A model generated the notes under the pieces. The model was not told the DNA's origin, did no database searches, and saw only the letters and a program-made list of their open reading frames with translations. Below, piece after piece: positions 23,477 through 33,117 of a stretch of 55,131 nt of DNA. This DNA is from Thermococcus sp. (GTDB taxonomy: Archaea > Methanobacteriota_B > Thermococci > Thermococcales > Thermococcaceae), in NCBI RefSeq assembly GCF_027063845.1, contig NZ_JAMOQU010000129.1, positions 1 through 55,131 of the forward strand. The letters are read 5' to 3'. The translations under genes were made by a program, and so were the position numbers. Each line of letters opens with the position of its first letter. Within the stretch, counting starts at the first letter, position 1.

Positions 23477-23758
23477 ATGAGGGTGAGGTTCTACGCTACG
23501 TTTCGCGAGCTCATTGGAAAGAAGGAGGTTGAGGTTCACGGCGTGAAAACAGTGAGGGAGCTCATAGACTACCTCGCCGAGCACTACAGCCCCGAGATTA
23601 AAAAGGAACTCCTTGAGAGCCCGCGCGTTGGGCCGAACAAGCCGATAGACGGCATGATTTTAGTCAACGGCTATAACATCCTCCACCTGGACGGCCTTGA
23701 CACCGAACTCAAGGACGATGACGAGGTGCACATCTTCCCGCCGGCGGGTGGTGGCTGA
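23477..23758 (+). CDS. moaD: MoaD-type ubiquitin-like sulfur carrier
   Basis: A 93-residue beta-grasp protein ending FPPAGGG, with the diglycine C-terminus that is adenylated and thiocarboxylated by an E1-like enzyme. MoaD gives the two sulfurs of molybdopterin, here probably the tungsten cofactor used by the oxidoreductase at 15458. The start is ATG 23477 after GGTG; an upstream in-frame start at 23468 overlaps the ribosome site. It resembles MoaD more than ThiS in length and in the VRFYATFRELIG opening. Archaeal SAMP ubiquitin-like roles in protein conjugation are an alternative. It overlaps the next gene as TGATGG. Confidence 0.88.
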   Translation: MRVRFYATFRELIGKKEVEVHGVKTVRELIDYLAEHYSPEIKKELLESPRVGPNKPIDGMILVNGYNILHLDGLDTELKDDDEVHIFPPAGGG

Positions 23759-24039
23759 TGGCCGTCGCGGAACTCTGCATCTTTCCCCTCGGAACGGGAA
23801 GTCCGAGCGTCGGCGAGTACCTTAAACCCGTTATCCAAGTAATCGAGGAGAGCGGGCTCAAATACCAGCTCTGCCCGATGGGGACTGTCGTCGAGGGCTC
23901 GATAGACGAAATCCTTGAGCTGGTGAAGAAGTGCCACGAGGCGATTTTGAAGGCTGGAGCAAAGCGCGTAGTCATAAGCTTGAGGATAGACGACAGAACC
24001 GACAAGAAGCTGACAATCGAGGGCAAGGTGAAGTTTTGA
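23758..24039 (+). CDS. MTH1187/YkoF-type thiamine-binding-like protein
   Basis: A 93-residue ferredoxin-like-fold protein of the DUF77/MTH1187 family (AELCIFPLGTGSPSVGEYLKPVIQVIEESGLKYQLCPMGTVVEGSIDEILELV). Family members bind thiamine or its phosphates, or small anions, as tetramers. It starts on the last base of the moaD stop and its own stop overlaps the methyltransferase start, so three genes (moaD, this, SAM methyltransferase) are translationally coupled. The conserved middle (QLCPMGTVVEG) is present. The actual ligand in Thermococcus is unknown. Confidence 0.8.
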   Translation: MAVAELCIFPLGTGSPSVGEYLKPVIQVIEESGLKYQLCPMGTVVEGSIDEILELVKKCHEAILKAGAKRVVISLRIDDRTDKKLTIEGKVKF

Positions 24040-24728
24040 TGGAGTACTTCGACAGGATAGCGAGCAGATACGACGACTGGTACAGAACAAAGACAGGCCA
24101 ATACGTGGATAGAATAGAAAAGTGGCTCGTCTTCTCGATGCTCAGGACGAAATCCGGCAGAGCTTTGGACCTCGGCTGTGGAACGGGCAACTACACCCTT
24201 GAGCTTAAAATGAGGGGCTTTGACGTAATCGGTCTCGACGCGAGCGAGGGAATGCTCAGAATAGCGCGCTCGAAGGGTCTTAACTGCGTCAAAGGAGACG
24301 CCTACTCACTTCCCTTTCCCGATGAAAGCTTTGACCTCGTTCTCAGCGTCACGATGTTCGAGTTCATTCACGAGCCTGAGAAGGTTTTAAGGGAAATCCA
24401 TCGCGTTTTGAAGCCTGGAGGGGAAGTCCTGATAGGAACGATGAACGGGCGGAGCCTCTGGTTTCTATTCAAACGGCTGAAGAGCCTCCTCATCGAGACC
24501 GCTTACAGATACGCGCGCTTTTACACGCCAAAGGAGCTTGAAGAACTTCTCAGAAACGCCGGCTTCGAGAAAGTTGAGAGCGCCGGGGTTATATTCTTTC
24601 CCTCGTTCTGGCCGTTCCTTGGCCTCGCGGAGAAAGTGGATAAGAAATGTTACAAAAAATGTAAGGGGCTTGGGGCCTTCATAGCGGTTAGAGGGGAGAA
24701 AGCTCAGCTCCCCTCCCAGAGGACGTAG
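24039..24728 (+). CDS. Class I SAM-dependent methyltransferase
   Basis: A 229-residue methyltransferase of the UbiE/Methyltransf_11 type, starting MEYFDRIASRYDDWY. SAM-binding motif I is ALDLGCGTGNYTLEL, followed by VIGLDASEGMLRIA and the post-motif LPFPDESFDLVLSVTMFEFIHEP, then HRVLKPGGEVLIG. The C-terminal part (CYKKCKGLGAFIAV) has two Cys. The substrate cannot be told from sequence; candidates are small molecules such as quinone or lipid precursors. It is the third gene of the moaD unit. The last 25 bp overlap the convergent aglB gene, so the tail may differ from relatives. Confidence 0.85.
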   Translation: MEYFDRIASRYDDWYRTKTGQYVDRIEKWLVFSMLRTKSGRALDLGCGTGNYTLELKMRGFDVIGLDASEGMLRIARSKGLNCVKGDAYSLPFPDESFDLVLSVTMFEFIHEPEKVLREIHRVLKPGGEVLIGTMNGRSLWFLFKRLKSLLIETAYRYARFYTPKELEELLRNAGFEKVESAGVIFFPSFWPFLGLAEKVDKKCYKKCKGLGAFIAVRGEKAQLPSQRT

Positions 24729-27691
24729 GTCTTCTTAGCGATGAATATCGGCTCAATCCTCTTGCTGACGATGACGACCTTGTCGCCGTACTTCTTCTTA
24801 AGCTCGTTTATGTAGCTATCAATGAAGTCCTCGGGGACGCTTGCCTTTCCGGTGATTACGTTGTCGCCCTTCTTGACGCTCGGGATGGTCTTCACCGGGA
24901 TGTAGCCCACGATGTCCATGTGCGGTTCGAGGTAGAAGTCCGGCTTGTATATGTCCGGGCCGTTGGGGGCTACGTAGTAGTAGACGACGCCCCTGAGGGT
25001 GAACTCAACGTTAGTGTAGTCCCCCTCAAAGGCCTCGGTGAGCTTAATCGTTCCGCTCTGACCGGGCCCGAGAACCCAGCTTGGATTCGCAAGCTTTCCG
25101 TCAACGTAGACCGGGCCGTTCGTAACACCGACCGGGCCGTCCTGGACGAGGAGGAAGCGGTACTTGGTGGCGTTGGGTACGTAGAGGTGAACCTCAACTG
25201 GGGTCTCGTTGAGGTGGTTTATGTTGACGTTCTCTGCAACGACCTTCCTCTCGACGAGCTCCGTTCCGTTGTAGGCCTCGAAGATTATGGTGCCGTCCTT
25301 GACGTCCCTTCCAAAGGCCGAAATCCAGAGCCTGAGCGTCTGATTGCCGAGGGGGGGCTTTCCTCCGGCCATAGTGCTGTAGAACGGCTTCCAGGTTCCG
25401 TTCTGGAGGAAGTCCATCCTGTATATCGCGAAGGGGGTGAACTCGTAGACCCTGACGCTCGGGTCGTAGATTCCCTGCCTCTTGAGGTAGCCGTTGTAGC
25501 CGGTGTATACGAGCTTGAAGTTGGCAAAGAGCTTCTGGGCGTCCCACTCGTTAATCGAATACGGGAGGTGAAGTGCAAGCCTCACGTAGTTGCTGAAGGC
25601 TATCTTCTCGTAGGCGAGGATTCCGACGGGATAAAGCTGGTTGTTGGAGGTCTTGTAAGGAACGACGTAAAGTACGTAGGGCGAGGCGCTTCCGTTGGCC
25701 TTGTAGAAGTGCCCGTTGACGAGGTCAATGGTCATCTTGGGTTTCATGTATTGGTTGTTGCCGAGGTTGACGTAGACGGTGTTGTTCTGGATGAGGATGT
25801 TCTGGGCCGGGACGTAGCCAAACATTCCAAAGCTCTCGCCGTGGGTTATTGCACCTCCAAGGTAGGCAATGGCGCCGAACTTGCCGAAGTCGCTCTGGCC
25901 GTCAAATGGGTCGAGGAAGGTTATTACGTACCTGTTCTCCCAGGCCTCAAGGTCGACCTCACCCTTCGCACCGTAGTGTGAGAAGAACTTGGCAATTATG
26001 TACCTCCTGTCGTAGCCGTGACCACCGTCGCTAACGGCCCTCCTGTGGCTGAGCAGGCTTGACTCCTCCCAGTAGCCGTAGTCCCACCAGCTGAGCACTG
26101 TTGAGTATGGGTCGCTGTTGTTCCTGAGCCAGAACAGGGCGTCCGTCCAAGCTTCCGGCACGCTACCGGGCATTTCGGGGTTTATGGTGCGGTAGCTGTT
26201 CATCATGAGCTTCTGGTTGGTGTAGGAATAGTCGGCGCTTATGTATGGCATCGGGAAGAGAATCAACACCAGGAAGAGCGCGTAGAGGGTCTTCGTTGTG
26301 GTCGTGTCCTTCATGTTCTCCACAAAGATGAAGGCCTCCCCGAGGGCGATGCCCGCGAGGAGTATGACCGCGCCAGAGGCCTGGAAAGAGAACCTGACGG
26401 CCTGCTGGAAGAGGTAAAGGACGCCAAAGTAGTAGAATATCGGCATGAAGTCCTTGTAGAGCTCGTAGCTTCCCTCCTTAACGTGTCTGTAGAACCTCCA
26501 GAGGAGGACAACGAGGCCGGCTATTGAGAGGAGGAATATTATACTGTCGCCCTTGACGACGATACCGTTCCTGTAAACGGGTTTGAGGCTGAAGGTCTTG
26601 ATGACCTGGCTCCAGCTGAGACCCTGGAGCTCGGCAACAGTTTGGTAGAGCGGGGTCGAACGCGTCGCCGCTTTGAGGAAGTTGAAGAGGTCCTTTCCGA
26701 AGTAGGCGTATATCGCAAGGAATCCCGCTATCGAGACGCCGATAACGGTTCCGAGCCTGTGAGCTAAGTCGGAGTAGTTGAGGCCGACCCTCTCGCCGTA
26801 GAGCATAACCAGAGCGAGGGCCACCATCGCGAGGAGAACCTCAAGGGAGAATATTAGGAAGTTCTTTATTCCAACGAACCCAACGTGGGCCCCGATGAGT
26901 CCGAGGACTATTGAGACGCCGAGTATCGGGTAATACTCGAAGACGAAGCGCCTGAGCTCTTTTATCTTTCCGAATGCGAAGAACACGACCGGGACAACTG
27001 CACCGGTTGCAAGGAAAATCATGACGCCGAGCGGACTACCTGTCCAGACTCCCATGTAAATCGGGCTGAGTATGAGGAACGCCACTGCACCGGCTATTTT
27101 CTTCCAGTTCCACTCCTTTTCGTCGAGGTAAACGAGCAGGAAGTAGAACGCGAAGAGGAAGAACATCATGAAGGGCCCTTCACCACGGTTGTTTCCGGAG
27201 TAAGTCTTTGTTATTGCTCCGTAGAAGCCCATCATTAAGCCTGCTCCCCAGAAGCCGGCCCAGTTTGAGTGGAGCTTCCTGCCGACGAGGAAGACGGCTA
27301 TGATTATCATCGCGCCGACGAACGGTGGCCAGACCTTGAAGGCCTGGAGCTCACTCCAGCCAAAGAGGGCGTGGGTTATCTTGTAGAAGAGCGCCTGCAT
27401 CGTGTAGAGCGCCAGGTAACCGCTGGCCTTTATGCCCATCGGGGGCTCGGCGTAGGCGTAATACTTGGGAATCCACTCGTGGATTGCCAGCTTGTACATC
27501 TCAAAGTGGAAGAAGGTGTCCGGGTCGAGGAACGTCTTGTAGCTCGAAGTGACCGCCCTTATCTTGTAGCCAACGTACGCGAAGAGGAGCACTATAATCG
27601 GCAACCCGTACTCCCTGAAAAGGACGTAAAACTTGGAGAGCTCTGCTTTGGCCCCCTTACGTTTCCTTTTTTCTTTAACGTCTGTCTTCAT
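24704..27691 (-). CDS. aglB: Oligosaccharyltransferase AglB (STT3)
   Basis: A 995-residue membrane glycosyltransferase of the GT-C fold that moves a lipid-linked oligosaccharide onto Asn of N-X-S/T sequons on the outer face of the membrane. About 13 hydrophobic segments fill residues 25-480. The first external loop carries D-x-D in FLDPDTFFH (about 56-58). The catalytic/sequon-binding motif WWDYG is at about 535-539. A long C-terminal beta-rich domain follows. I start at ATG 27691 after GAGGTGG; the 12-codon longer frame overlaps glmS coding sequence. The gene directly follows glmS on the same strand (their ends are 11 bp apart), linking amino-sugar supply to N-glycosylation. Confidence 0.95.
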   Translation of the reverse strand: MKTDVKEKRKRKGAKAELSKFYVLFREYGLPIIVLLFAYVGYKIRAVTSSYKTFLDPDTFFHFEMYKLAIHEWIPKYYAYAEPPMGIKASGYLALYTMQALFYKITHALFGWSELQAFKVWPPFVGAMIIIAVFLVGRKLHSNWAGFWGAGLMMGFYGAITKTYSGNNRGEGPFMMFFLFAFYFLLVYLDEKEWNWKKIAGAVAFLILSPIYMGVWTGSPLGVMIFLATGAVVPVVFFAFGKIKELRRFVFEYYPILGVSIVLGLIGAHVGFVGIKNFLIFSLEVLLAMVALALVMLYGERVGLNYSDLAHRLGTVIGVSIAGFLAIYAYFGKDLFNFLKAATRSTPLYQTVAELQGLSWSQVIKTFSLKPVYRNGIVVKGDSIIFLLSIAGLVVLLWRFYRHVKEGSYELYKDFMPIFYYFGVLYLFQQAVRFSFQASGAVILLAGIALGEAFIFVENMKDTTTTKTLYALFLVLILFPMPYISADYSYTNQKLMMNSYRTINPEMPGSVPEAWTDALFWLRNNSDPYSTVLSWWDYGYWEESSLLSHRRAVSDGGHGYDRRYIIAKFFSHYGAKGEVDLEAWENRYVITFLDPFDGQSDFGKFGAIAYLGGAITHGESFGMFGYVPAQNILIQNNTVYVNLGNNQYMKPKMTIDLVNGHFYKANGSASPYVLYVVPYKTSNNQLYPVGILAYEKIAFSNYVRLALHLPYSINEWDAQKLFANFKLVYTGYNGYLKRQGIYDPSVRVYEFTPFAIYRMDFLQNGTWKPFYSTMAGGKPPLGNQTLRLWISAFGRDVKDGTIIFEAYNGTELVERKVVAENVNINHLNETPVEVHLYVPNATKYRFLLVQDGPVGVTNGPVYVDGKLANPSWVLGPGQSGTIKLTEAFEGDYTNVEFTLRGVVYYYVAPNGPDIYKPDFYLEPHMDIVGYIPVKTIPSVKKGDNVITGKASVPEDFIDSYINELKKKYGDKVVIVSKRIEPIFIAKKTYVLWEGS

Positions 27692-27701
27692 TCGCACCAC
27701 C

Positions 27702-29510
27702 TCATTCAACCGTAACGGATTTGGCAAGGTTCCTCGGCTTGTCGGGGTCGTTGCCCCTCAGCACGGCAAGGTGATAAGCCAGAAGCTGGAGCGGGAGGAT
27801 GTAGGGAATCGGGGTGAGGGTCTCATCAAGGTCTGGCATCTCGATAAACGCATCCGAGACCTCGCGCAACCTTTCGGAGGAGCCGAGGGCTATTATGTGT
27901 GCCCCCCTCGCCTTGGCCTCCTCGATGTTACCCAGCATTTTGTCAAAGGTCTTCCCGTTCGGTGCTATCGCCACGACCGGGATGCCGTCCTCAATCAACG
28001 CCAACGGCCCGTGCTTGAGCTCGCCCGCGCTCAATCCCTCGGCGTGGATGTAACTTATCTCCTTGAGCTTTAGGGCGCCTTCAAGGGCCGTCGGAAGGCC
28101 TATGCCCCTTCCTATGTAGAAGAAGTTCTCCCTGTCCTTCAACCCCTCTGCAAGCTCCCTGAGCGGTTCGTTCAGGTTCAAGATGTCCTCGATGAGGTCT
28201 GGGACTCTCCTCAAGCCTTCCTCAAGTTCTTTGAGATACTCCTCATCAGCAGTTCCGAGGGTTCTGGCCAGCTCGATGGCGAGCATGGTCAAGACGGCGA
28301 GCTGTGTCGTGTAGGTCTTCGTCGCCGCGACGCCTATTTCAGGCCCCGCGTGGGTGTAGAGCGTTAAATCGGCTATCCTCGTCGCCATACTGCCGACCAC
28401 GTTGACTATGGCCAGAACTTTCGCCCCCTTTCTCTTCGCGAGCTTCATTGCCGCGAGCGTGTCGGCCGTTTCACCGCTCTGTGTTATCGCTATGACGAGG
28501 GAGTTTTCATCAATCAGGTCCTCGAACTCGTAGCGGAACTCGCTGGCGTCCTCAACGATTGGAATTTTTTTGGCAAGCCTCTGGAAGAGGTATTTGCCCA
28601 CGAGGCCCGCGTGATAGGAAGTCCCCATCGCAACGATGAAGATTTTCTCGTAATCCGCTATCTCCTTTGCGACATCTCCGATTACCTTGGCGTTCCCGTG
28701 AATGGCATCCCTCAGAACCCTCGGCTGTTCAAATATCTCCTTGAGCATGAAGTGGGAGAAACCTTCTTTCTCAGCCATTTCAAGGGTCCACTCTATCGTC
28801 TTGACATCCTTCTCGACTTTCTCGCCGGTTTCGAGCCTCTTCACGACCCACGAGTCTTTCGTAACGACTGCGTACTCCATGTCGTCGAGGAAGACGACCC
28901 TGTTGGTGTACTCGAGGAAAGCTGGAACATCACTCGCCGCGAAGTTCTCGCCCTCACCGATTCCAAGGACGAGCGGGCTCTCGTTCCTCACGAAGTAGAG
29001 CCTGTCGGGCTCTCCCGTGTAAACGATTCCAAGGGCAAAGGAACCCTTAAGCTTCAGGAGGGCCTTTCTGAGGGCTTCTTCAAAGTTCTCGCTCGATTTC
29101 AGCTCCTCCTCTATCAAATGGGCTATAACCTCAGTGTCCGTGTCGCTCTCAAAGGTGTGGCCCTTCTCAACCAGCTCCTTCTTCAGCTCCGCGAAGTTCT
29201 CGATTATGCCGTTATGGACGAGCGCTATCTTTCCGGTGCAGTCCTTCTGGGGGTGAGCGTTAATATCGTTCGGAACGCCGTGCGTCGCCCAGCGGGTGTG
29301 CCCGACACCGCGCTTTCCGGGCATATCGAGGAGCTTTAACCTCTTCGTGACCTCGTCAACGCTTCCAACTCCCTTCTTGATGTACAGCTTCCCGTTTTCC
29401 TCAGTTACAACGCCAACAGAATCGTAACCGCGGTATTCGAGCCTTTTGAGACCCTTGACGATTACTTCACAGGCTTTTCTGTCACCGATGTAGCCTATGA
29501 TTCCACACAT
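27702..29510 (-). CDS. glmS: Glutamine-fructose-6-phosphate aminotransferase (GlmS)
   Basis: A 602-residue enzyme making glucosamine-6-phosphate from fructose-6-phosphate and glutamine. The start is set by the catalytic N-terminal Cys ([13 protein letters not shown]) with GGTGAGG before it; an in-frame start three codons upstream would mask that Cys. The glutaminase domain contains [13 protein letters not shown] and [12 protein letters not shown]. Two SIS isomerase domains follow, with [13 protein letters not shown] and [14 protein letters not shown], and [13 protein letters not shown], ending AKSVTVE. Its product feeds UDP-GlcNAc for N-glycans. Upstream is the divergent probable PCNA-inhibitor gene. 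No glmS ribozyme is seen. Confidence 0.95.
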   Translation of the reverse strand: MCGIIGYIGDRKACEVIVKGLKRLEYRGYDSVGVVTEENGKLYIKKGVGSVDEVTKRLKLLDMPGKRGVGHTRWATHGVPNDINAHPQKDCTGKIALVHNGIIENFAELKKELVEKGHTFESDTDTEVIAHLIEEELKSSENFEEALRKALLKLKGSFALGIVYTGEPDRLYFVRNESPLVLGIGEGENFAASDVPAFLEYTNRVVFLDDMEYAVVTKDSWVVKRLETGEKVEKDVKTIEWTLEMAEKEGFSHFMLKEIFEQPRVLRDAIHGNAKVIGDVAKEIADYEKIFIVAMGTSYHAGLVGKYLFQRLAKKIPIVEDASEFRYEFEDLIDENSLVIAITQSGETADTLAAMKLAKRKGAKVLAIVNVVGSMATRIADLTLYTHAGPEIGVAATKTYTTQLAVLTMLAIELARTLGTADEEYLKELEEGLRRVPDLIEDILNLNEPLRELAEGLKDRENFFYIGRGIGLPTALEGALKLKEISYIHAEGLSAGELKHGPLALIEDGIPVVAIAPNGKTFDKMLGNIEEAKARGAHIIALGSSERLREVSDAFIEMPDLDETLTPIPYILPLQLLAYHLAVLRGNDPDKPRNLAKSVTVE

Positions 29511-29590
29511 TATCCTCACCCCTTACTCTTTCCCCTGATAAACCCATGAAGTTAAAAGCTTTCCTAAGAAGGTTGAACCGGGGAAAAGCC

Positions 29591-29598
29591 TTTATACA
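29591..29598 (+). promoter_or_regulatory. TATA box of the probable PCNA-inhibitor gene
   Basis: GCCTTTATACAAC, preceded by a GGGAAAA BRE-like stretch, lies about 30 bp before ATG 29627. It implies a very short leader and excludes the longer in-frame extension upstream. Confidence 0.55.
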
Positions 29599-29626
29599 AC
29601 GGCTTCAATCTTCGGTGGGTGGGCGG

Positions 29627-29821
29627 ATGAACAGGAAGCTTGACGAGTTCCTCGGGGACGTGAAGCCCAGGATAAAATCCGATGAGAAGCCCAGAAGGAA
29701 GAAAAAACGCCTGAAGTCAACGAACCTCGACTCTTTTCTCCCTGAGGAATACGTTAACTATTTCAAAGGGCTGAGAATAGGTTCAAAGAAGATTAGGAAC
29801 GCGAAGATAGAGGAGCTATAG
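29627..29821 (+). CDS. Probable PCNA inhibitor (TIP-like), 64 aa
   Basis: A small, very basic protein: [30 protein letters not shown], then [34 protein letters not shown]. It resembles what I recall of TIP, the Thermococcales inhibitor of PCNA from T. kodakarensis, which binds the sliding clamp without a canonical PIP box and blocks trimer-dependent functions. The segment [13 protein letters not shown] would be the clamp-contact candidate. The basic, low-complexity N-terminal half is probably disordered. It is preceded by its own TATA box, divergent from glmS, and overlaps the convergent methyltransferase end by 6 bp. Identity rests on memory of family and context, so moderately sure. Confidence 0.6.
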   Translation: MNRKLDEFLGDVKPRIKSDEKPRRKKKRLKSTNLDSFLPEEYVNYFKGLRIGSKKIRNAKIEEL

Positions 29822-30967
29822 CGCCTCGGCTATGACCGCTTTCTCCCCGACCTTGAAGACGAAAGCCCTCCTATCGCCCTTCAAGCCTGCCTCTATCTTC
29901 CGCCTTATCCGCCAGTACTCCTCCTGCAGGACGCTCATCTTCAGCGTTGCCCTTCCAAAGCCTTCCCTCTTCAGGAGGTCGTTAATCCTGACCGGGTGGA
30001 AGGGCAGGACGGCAACGACTGAATAGGTTCTCTTGAGGTAGGGACTCTTAATCGGCTCGTCGCCCGTAGCCAGAACACGCCTCTTTTCGCGAAGGAGCAT
30101 CTTTGCGTCCCCGTTGAGAACGTGGAACAGCTCATTGAGCAAATCGGCGTAATCCACTGCCTGCGGGATTTCGTAGAGGTACTGGCCGGGCTTTTCAGTC
30201 CACTCGACGACCTTCTCAAGGTTCGGGTCGCTCTCAAGCCTGACGCCAGCGGGCAGGATTACGGCGCTCCTCTCGGCTTTCGCGAGAGGTTCGGTGTAGA
30301 AAGTCAGCCTGTTGAGGTGGCTGTGCAAATCAATGTACTCGAACTCACCTTTCCAGGGAACCCTCTCACGCCTCATCTGAGGGGGCAAATCGAATATGAA
30401 CGCGTCGGTCTTCGAGCTGTAGACCCTGTAAATTTCCAGCGGGCTTGGGAGCAGGTCTTCAAGCCTCCTTTCCGGCATCTCCGGAGGCCGGGCAGGGTCG
30501 GAAAAGATTACCTCCGCGTCGATTTTCTCCACGGTTTCGGGTGCTAGCGAATCTGCGTTTATGAACTCGATGTTAGTAACTCCATAGCGCTCGGCATTCC
30601 TCCTCGCGAACTCTATTTTGAGCGGTTCTATGTCTATTCCATAAGCTTTCTCGACCTTCATCGCGTAGAAGATGAGCTGGATTCCGATTCCGCAGGAGAC
30701 GTCGGCGATACTTTTAACGCCAAACTCTTTCAGTCGCTCGGCACGGTACTTTGCGACCACCTCGTGGGTGGCGTAGCGGAGGCCTTCAAGGTCCATCCAC
30801 AGGTCGTCGCGCGAGAACTTATCTTTAGCCCTAATCCTCGCCCTCGCTATCTCTGTTATGAGCTCCCAGTTCTTGCCGAGCCTCGCGCGGAGCTTCTTCT
30901 CGTCGAAACCGCGCTTTATGAGCTCCATTGCTTCCCTGACTTTCTCCTCGGTGATTTCCGCCAACAT
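29816..30967 (-). CDS. Class I SAM methyltransferase with RNA-type C-terminal domain
   Basis: A 383-residue archaeal protein. An N-terminal helical region (to about 75) is followed by a Rossmann methyltransferase domain with [17 protein letters not shown] (motif I) and [22 protein letters not shown], and the active-site-like [17 protein letters not shown] in the place of DPPY. The C-terminal third resembles the THUMP-like tail of the related family ([36 protein letters not shown]). RNA is the likeliest substrate, but the modified base is unknown. The gene converges on the PCNA-inhibitor gene and is divergent from the glycosyltransferase at 31028. Confidence 0.75.
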   Translation of the reverse strand: MLAEITEEKVREAMELIKRGFDEKKLRARLGKNWELITEIARARIRAKDKFSRDDLWMDLEGLRYATHEVVAKYRAERLKEFGVKSIADVSCGIGIQLIFYAMKVEKAYGIDIEPLKIEFARRNAERYGVTNIEFINADSLAPETVEKIDAEVIFSDPARPPEMPERRLEDLLPSPLEIYRVYSSKTDAFIFDLPPQMRRERVPWKGEFEYIDLHSHLNRLTFYTEPLAKAERSAVILPAGVRLESDPNLEKVVEWTEKPGQYLYEIPQAVDYADLLNELFHVLNGDAKMLLREKRRVLATGDEPIKSPYLKRTYSVVAVLPFHPVRINDLLKREGFGRATLKMSVLQEEYWRIRRKIEAGLKGDRRAFVFKVGEKAVIAEAL

Positions 30968-31027
30968 GTTCTCGCCTAAGGAGAGAGGCTTAAAAACGTT
31001 GCCTGCTTAGTTTGAGCGGTGTTAATA

Positions 31028-32443
31028 ATGGACTGGAAGAGGGCCGCTTTTACGCTCATCGTTGCCCTAACGATGGTCGGTACCGTGTGGTTCGCCTATC
31101 ACTTCGCTTCTCAGGAGGGTCTTAATGACTACATCGGCGACGAGGTCTGGTACGTGCCCGCGAGCAGGAACGTCCTTCACCTCCTCGGAGTCAACGTTAC
31201 CTACGAGCACAACGGCACCTACGGCGTCAACCTCATATTCGCAAACGAGAGCGACAAGTTCAAGTACCTGAGCACGGCCGATGCCATAGCGGCTTTCAGT
31301 GGTGTGAGGCTTAGAATCGAGTACTACAACTTTCCCGGGGTCTACTACGAGATTCCCGCGGAGGAGTATCTGGATTTCCTTGAAAAGCTCTCGACCCAGC
31401 TGCCCGAGGGGAGCTACTACCTCGTCCCCGGCTTCAGGTATCCTGATAAAGAGAACATACAGAACTACCTCAACACGGAGCACCCATTCCTCGGAAAGGA
31501 CATCATAATGCTGAGCATGGTTCTGCTCGGGGACAAGCCAATCAACTGGCGCCTCCCGGGTATAATCGAGTTCGCCCTCATAGAGCTCCTCGTCGTTCTG
31601 GCCGCTTACAGGATAAGTAAAAGCTACCTTGCGTCGCTCATAGCGCTCGCCTTCGTGGTTGCAGACCCGACGCTTCAGGCAACCTCTGTCGCGGCAATGC
31701 TTGACATCCATGTGGCGTTTTTCGTCGCGCTGTTCGTCCTCGCCCTGGCCTACGAAATGGAGCTCGGCTCTTCAATATCCCTGGGCCTCGCCGGGGCAAC
31801 GAAGCTCAGCGGTGCCTTCGGCTGGCCGGTCCTCCTATGGAGGGCGCTCAAGAGGGAAAAGTCCTTCGTAAGGTTCTTCTCAATTGTCGTCATAATTCCT
31901 GGCATCGTTTTCCTGCTCCCGGAGCTCCCCATAATCAAAGTGATAGGCTTCGTTCCCTGGCTCAGGGAGTTCCTTGGAAGCTTCAGGTGGCACCTCAGCT
32001 ACAAGGGTCCGAACCCGAACACCTCACCCTTCTGGGAGTGGTTTATCAACTACAGGGCCTTTCCCTTCCACTTCAACCCCAACGTCTTCGCGAGCACCGA
32101 CCCGGTTCTCCTTCTCGGCATGGTCGTTCTAATCTTTGCGATGCCCTGGCTTCACAGGAGAAAGCCCGGAATCCTCGCGCCCTTCATGGTCTTCTGGAGC
32201 ACCATCGGCCTCTTCGCCCTCCAGTACGCCCTCGGCGGGAAGACGCAGTTCAGCTTCTACGCAACGGTTCTCGTTCCGCCGGCTTCTGTTGTCATTGGCG
32301 TCGCCCTGAACGAGCTCCTCAGGTGGGAGGCCTTCAGAAGCTCCTTGGACTTCTACTGGGAGAAACTGAAGGGGTTCAAGGACTGGGCCTTCCAAAAGCT
32401 TGGCTCTGAGAAAGCTACCTCCCCAGAAAGTCCTCAAGACTGA
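31028..32443 (+). CDS. GT-C (GT39-like) membrane glycosyltransferase
   Basis: A 471-residue membrane protein with an N-terminal helix (AAFTLIVALTMVGTVWFAYHF) and a first extracytoplasmic loop holding the acidic pair in YIGDEVWYVP, the mark of the PMT/GT39-type GT-C fold. About eight further hydrophobic segments follow (for example FALIELLVVLAAYRI and DPVLLLGMVVLIFAMPWL). Such enzymes use polyprenyl-phosphate sugars. An in-frame GTG at 31019 is possible; ATG 31028 is preferred because GGTG (31018-31021) is its ribosome site. TATA CTTAAAAAC lies near 30990. The long first loop (about 120 residues) includes sequon-like NVT and NGT. The acceptor is unknown; it may work beside AglB in surface glycosylation. 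It overlaps rnhB by 29 bp. Confidence 0.75.
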   Translation: MDWKRAAFTLIVALTMVGTVWFAYHFASQEGLNDYIGDEVWYVPASRNVLHLLGVNVTYEHNGTYGVNLIFANESDKFKYLSTADAIAAFSGVRLRIEYYNFPGVYYEIPAEEYLDFLEKLSTQLPEGSYYLVPGFRYPDKENIQNYLNTEHPFLGKDIIMLSMVLLGDKPINWRLPGIIEFALIELLVVLAAYRISKSYLASLIALAFVVADPTLQATSVAAMLDIHVAFFVALFVLALAYEMELGSSISLGLAGATKLSGAFGWPVLLWRALKREKSFVRFFSIVVIIPGIVFLLPELPIIKVIGFVPWLREFLGSFRWHLSYKGPNPNTSPFWEWFINYRAFPFHFNPNVFASTDPVLLLGMVVLIFAMPWLHRRKPGILAPFMVFWSTIGLFALQYALGGKTQFSFYATVLVPPASVVIGVALNELLRWEAFRSSLDFYWEKLKGFKDWAFQKLGSEKATSPESPQD

Positions 32444-33113
32444 GCTGGCCTTTCTTTGACTTTTTGGTTTCCATCTCCACCCTGAGCCTCTCTTCAATCT
32501 TCTTCAGCGTCTTCCATCCCCTCCGCACAATCGGTGGGAAGGTACCGTGCTCCCTGTAGTACTCCTCAAGGAAAGCCCTTGTCCTCGGGTCGCTCGGGTA
32601 GCCGCTCCCGATTTCGCCGTATTTCTCTTTCAGCCCCTCGATTTCCCTGTCGCGGGTTACTTTTGCGACGATTGAAGCGGCGGAAACCACCGGAAAGAGC
32701 GCGTCGGCTCGGTGCTTCGCTATGATTTCGGCTTTAAACCCCAGCCTCTCCTTCAGCTCCCTCCCAAAGCGCTCCTCGTCAACGTCGGCAGCATCGGCAT
32801 AAATCATGTCGGGCTTCACCTTCAGGGAGTTCAGGGCTTTCGCGAAGTTCTCTACCTCGAATTCGTTGAGCGTCCCCTCGCGGGAGCTTATCTCCTCTGG
32901 CGAGAGTATTAGAACGACGTAATCGTCCGCAAGGCTTAGAATCTCGTTGAAAAGCTTCTCGCGCCTCTTCGGCGTCAATTTTTTTGAGTCCTTGACTCCG
33001 AGCTCCTCAAGTCCCGGCAGGTTATCCTCGTCAACGACTATAGCCGTGATGACCATAGGGCCTATAACAGGCCCCCTGCCTGCCTCGTCGATGCCCGCTA
33101 TCTTCCGCCCCAA
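32415..33113 (-). CDS. rnhB: Ribonuclease HII
   Basis: A 232-residue type 2 RNase H that cuts RNA in RNA-DNA hybrids and at single ribonucleotides in DNA. The catalytic acidic residues are visible: GIDEAGRGPVIG (D7, E8), KDSKKL, an Asp in IYADAADVDEER and the Asp region of AKVTRDREIEGL. The C-terminal segment KSKKGQLSLEDFLGR contains QLSLEDFL, which resembles a PCNA-interacting PIP box. The gene follows the ABC permease gene by 4 bp on the same strand, so it is the third gene of that unit. Its 3' end overlaps the convergent glycosyltransferase gene. Confidence 0.95.
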   Translation of the reverse strand: MGRKIAGIDEAGRGPVIGPMVITAIVVDEDNLPGLEELGVKDSKKLTPKRREKLFNEILSLADDYVVLILSPEEISSREGTLNEFEVENFAKALNSLKVKPDMIYADAADVDEERFGRELKERLGFKAEIIAKHRADALFPVVSAASIVAKVTRDREIEGLKEKYGEIGSGYPSDPRTRAFLEEYYREHGTFPPIVRRGWKTLKKIEERLRVEMETKKSKKGQLSLEDFLGR

Positions 33114-33117
33114 AGTT

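Noticed and set aside
24920..25981. 353-codon frame antisense to aglB
   Set aside because: Val/Glu/Gly-rich shadow of a real, well-recognised gene; no start context.
27702..29510. glmS ribozyme upstream of glmS
   Set aside because: The gap to the divergent gene is only about 80-115 bp, and no ribozyme-like core is seen; it is a bacterial feature.
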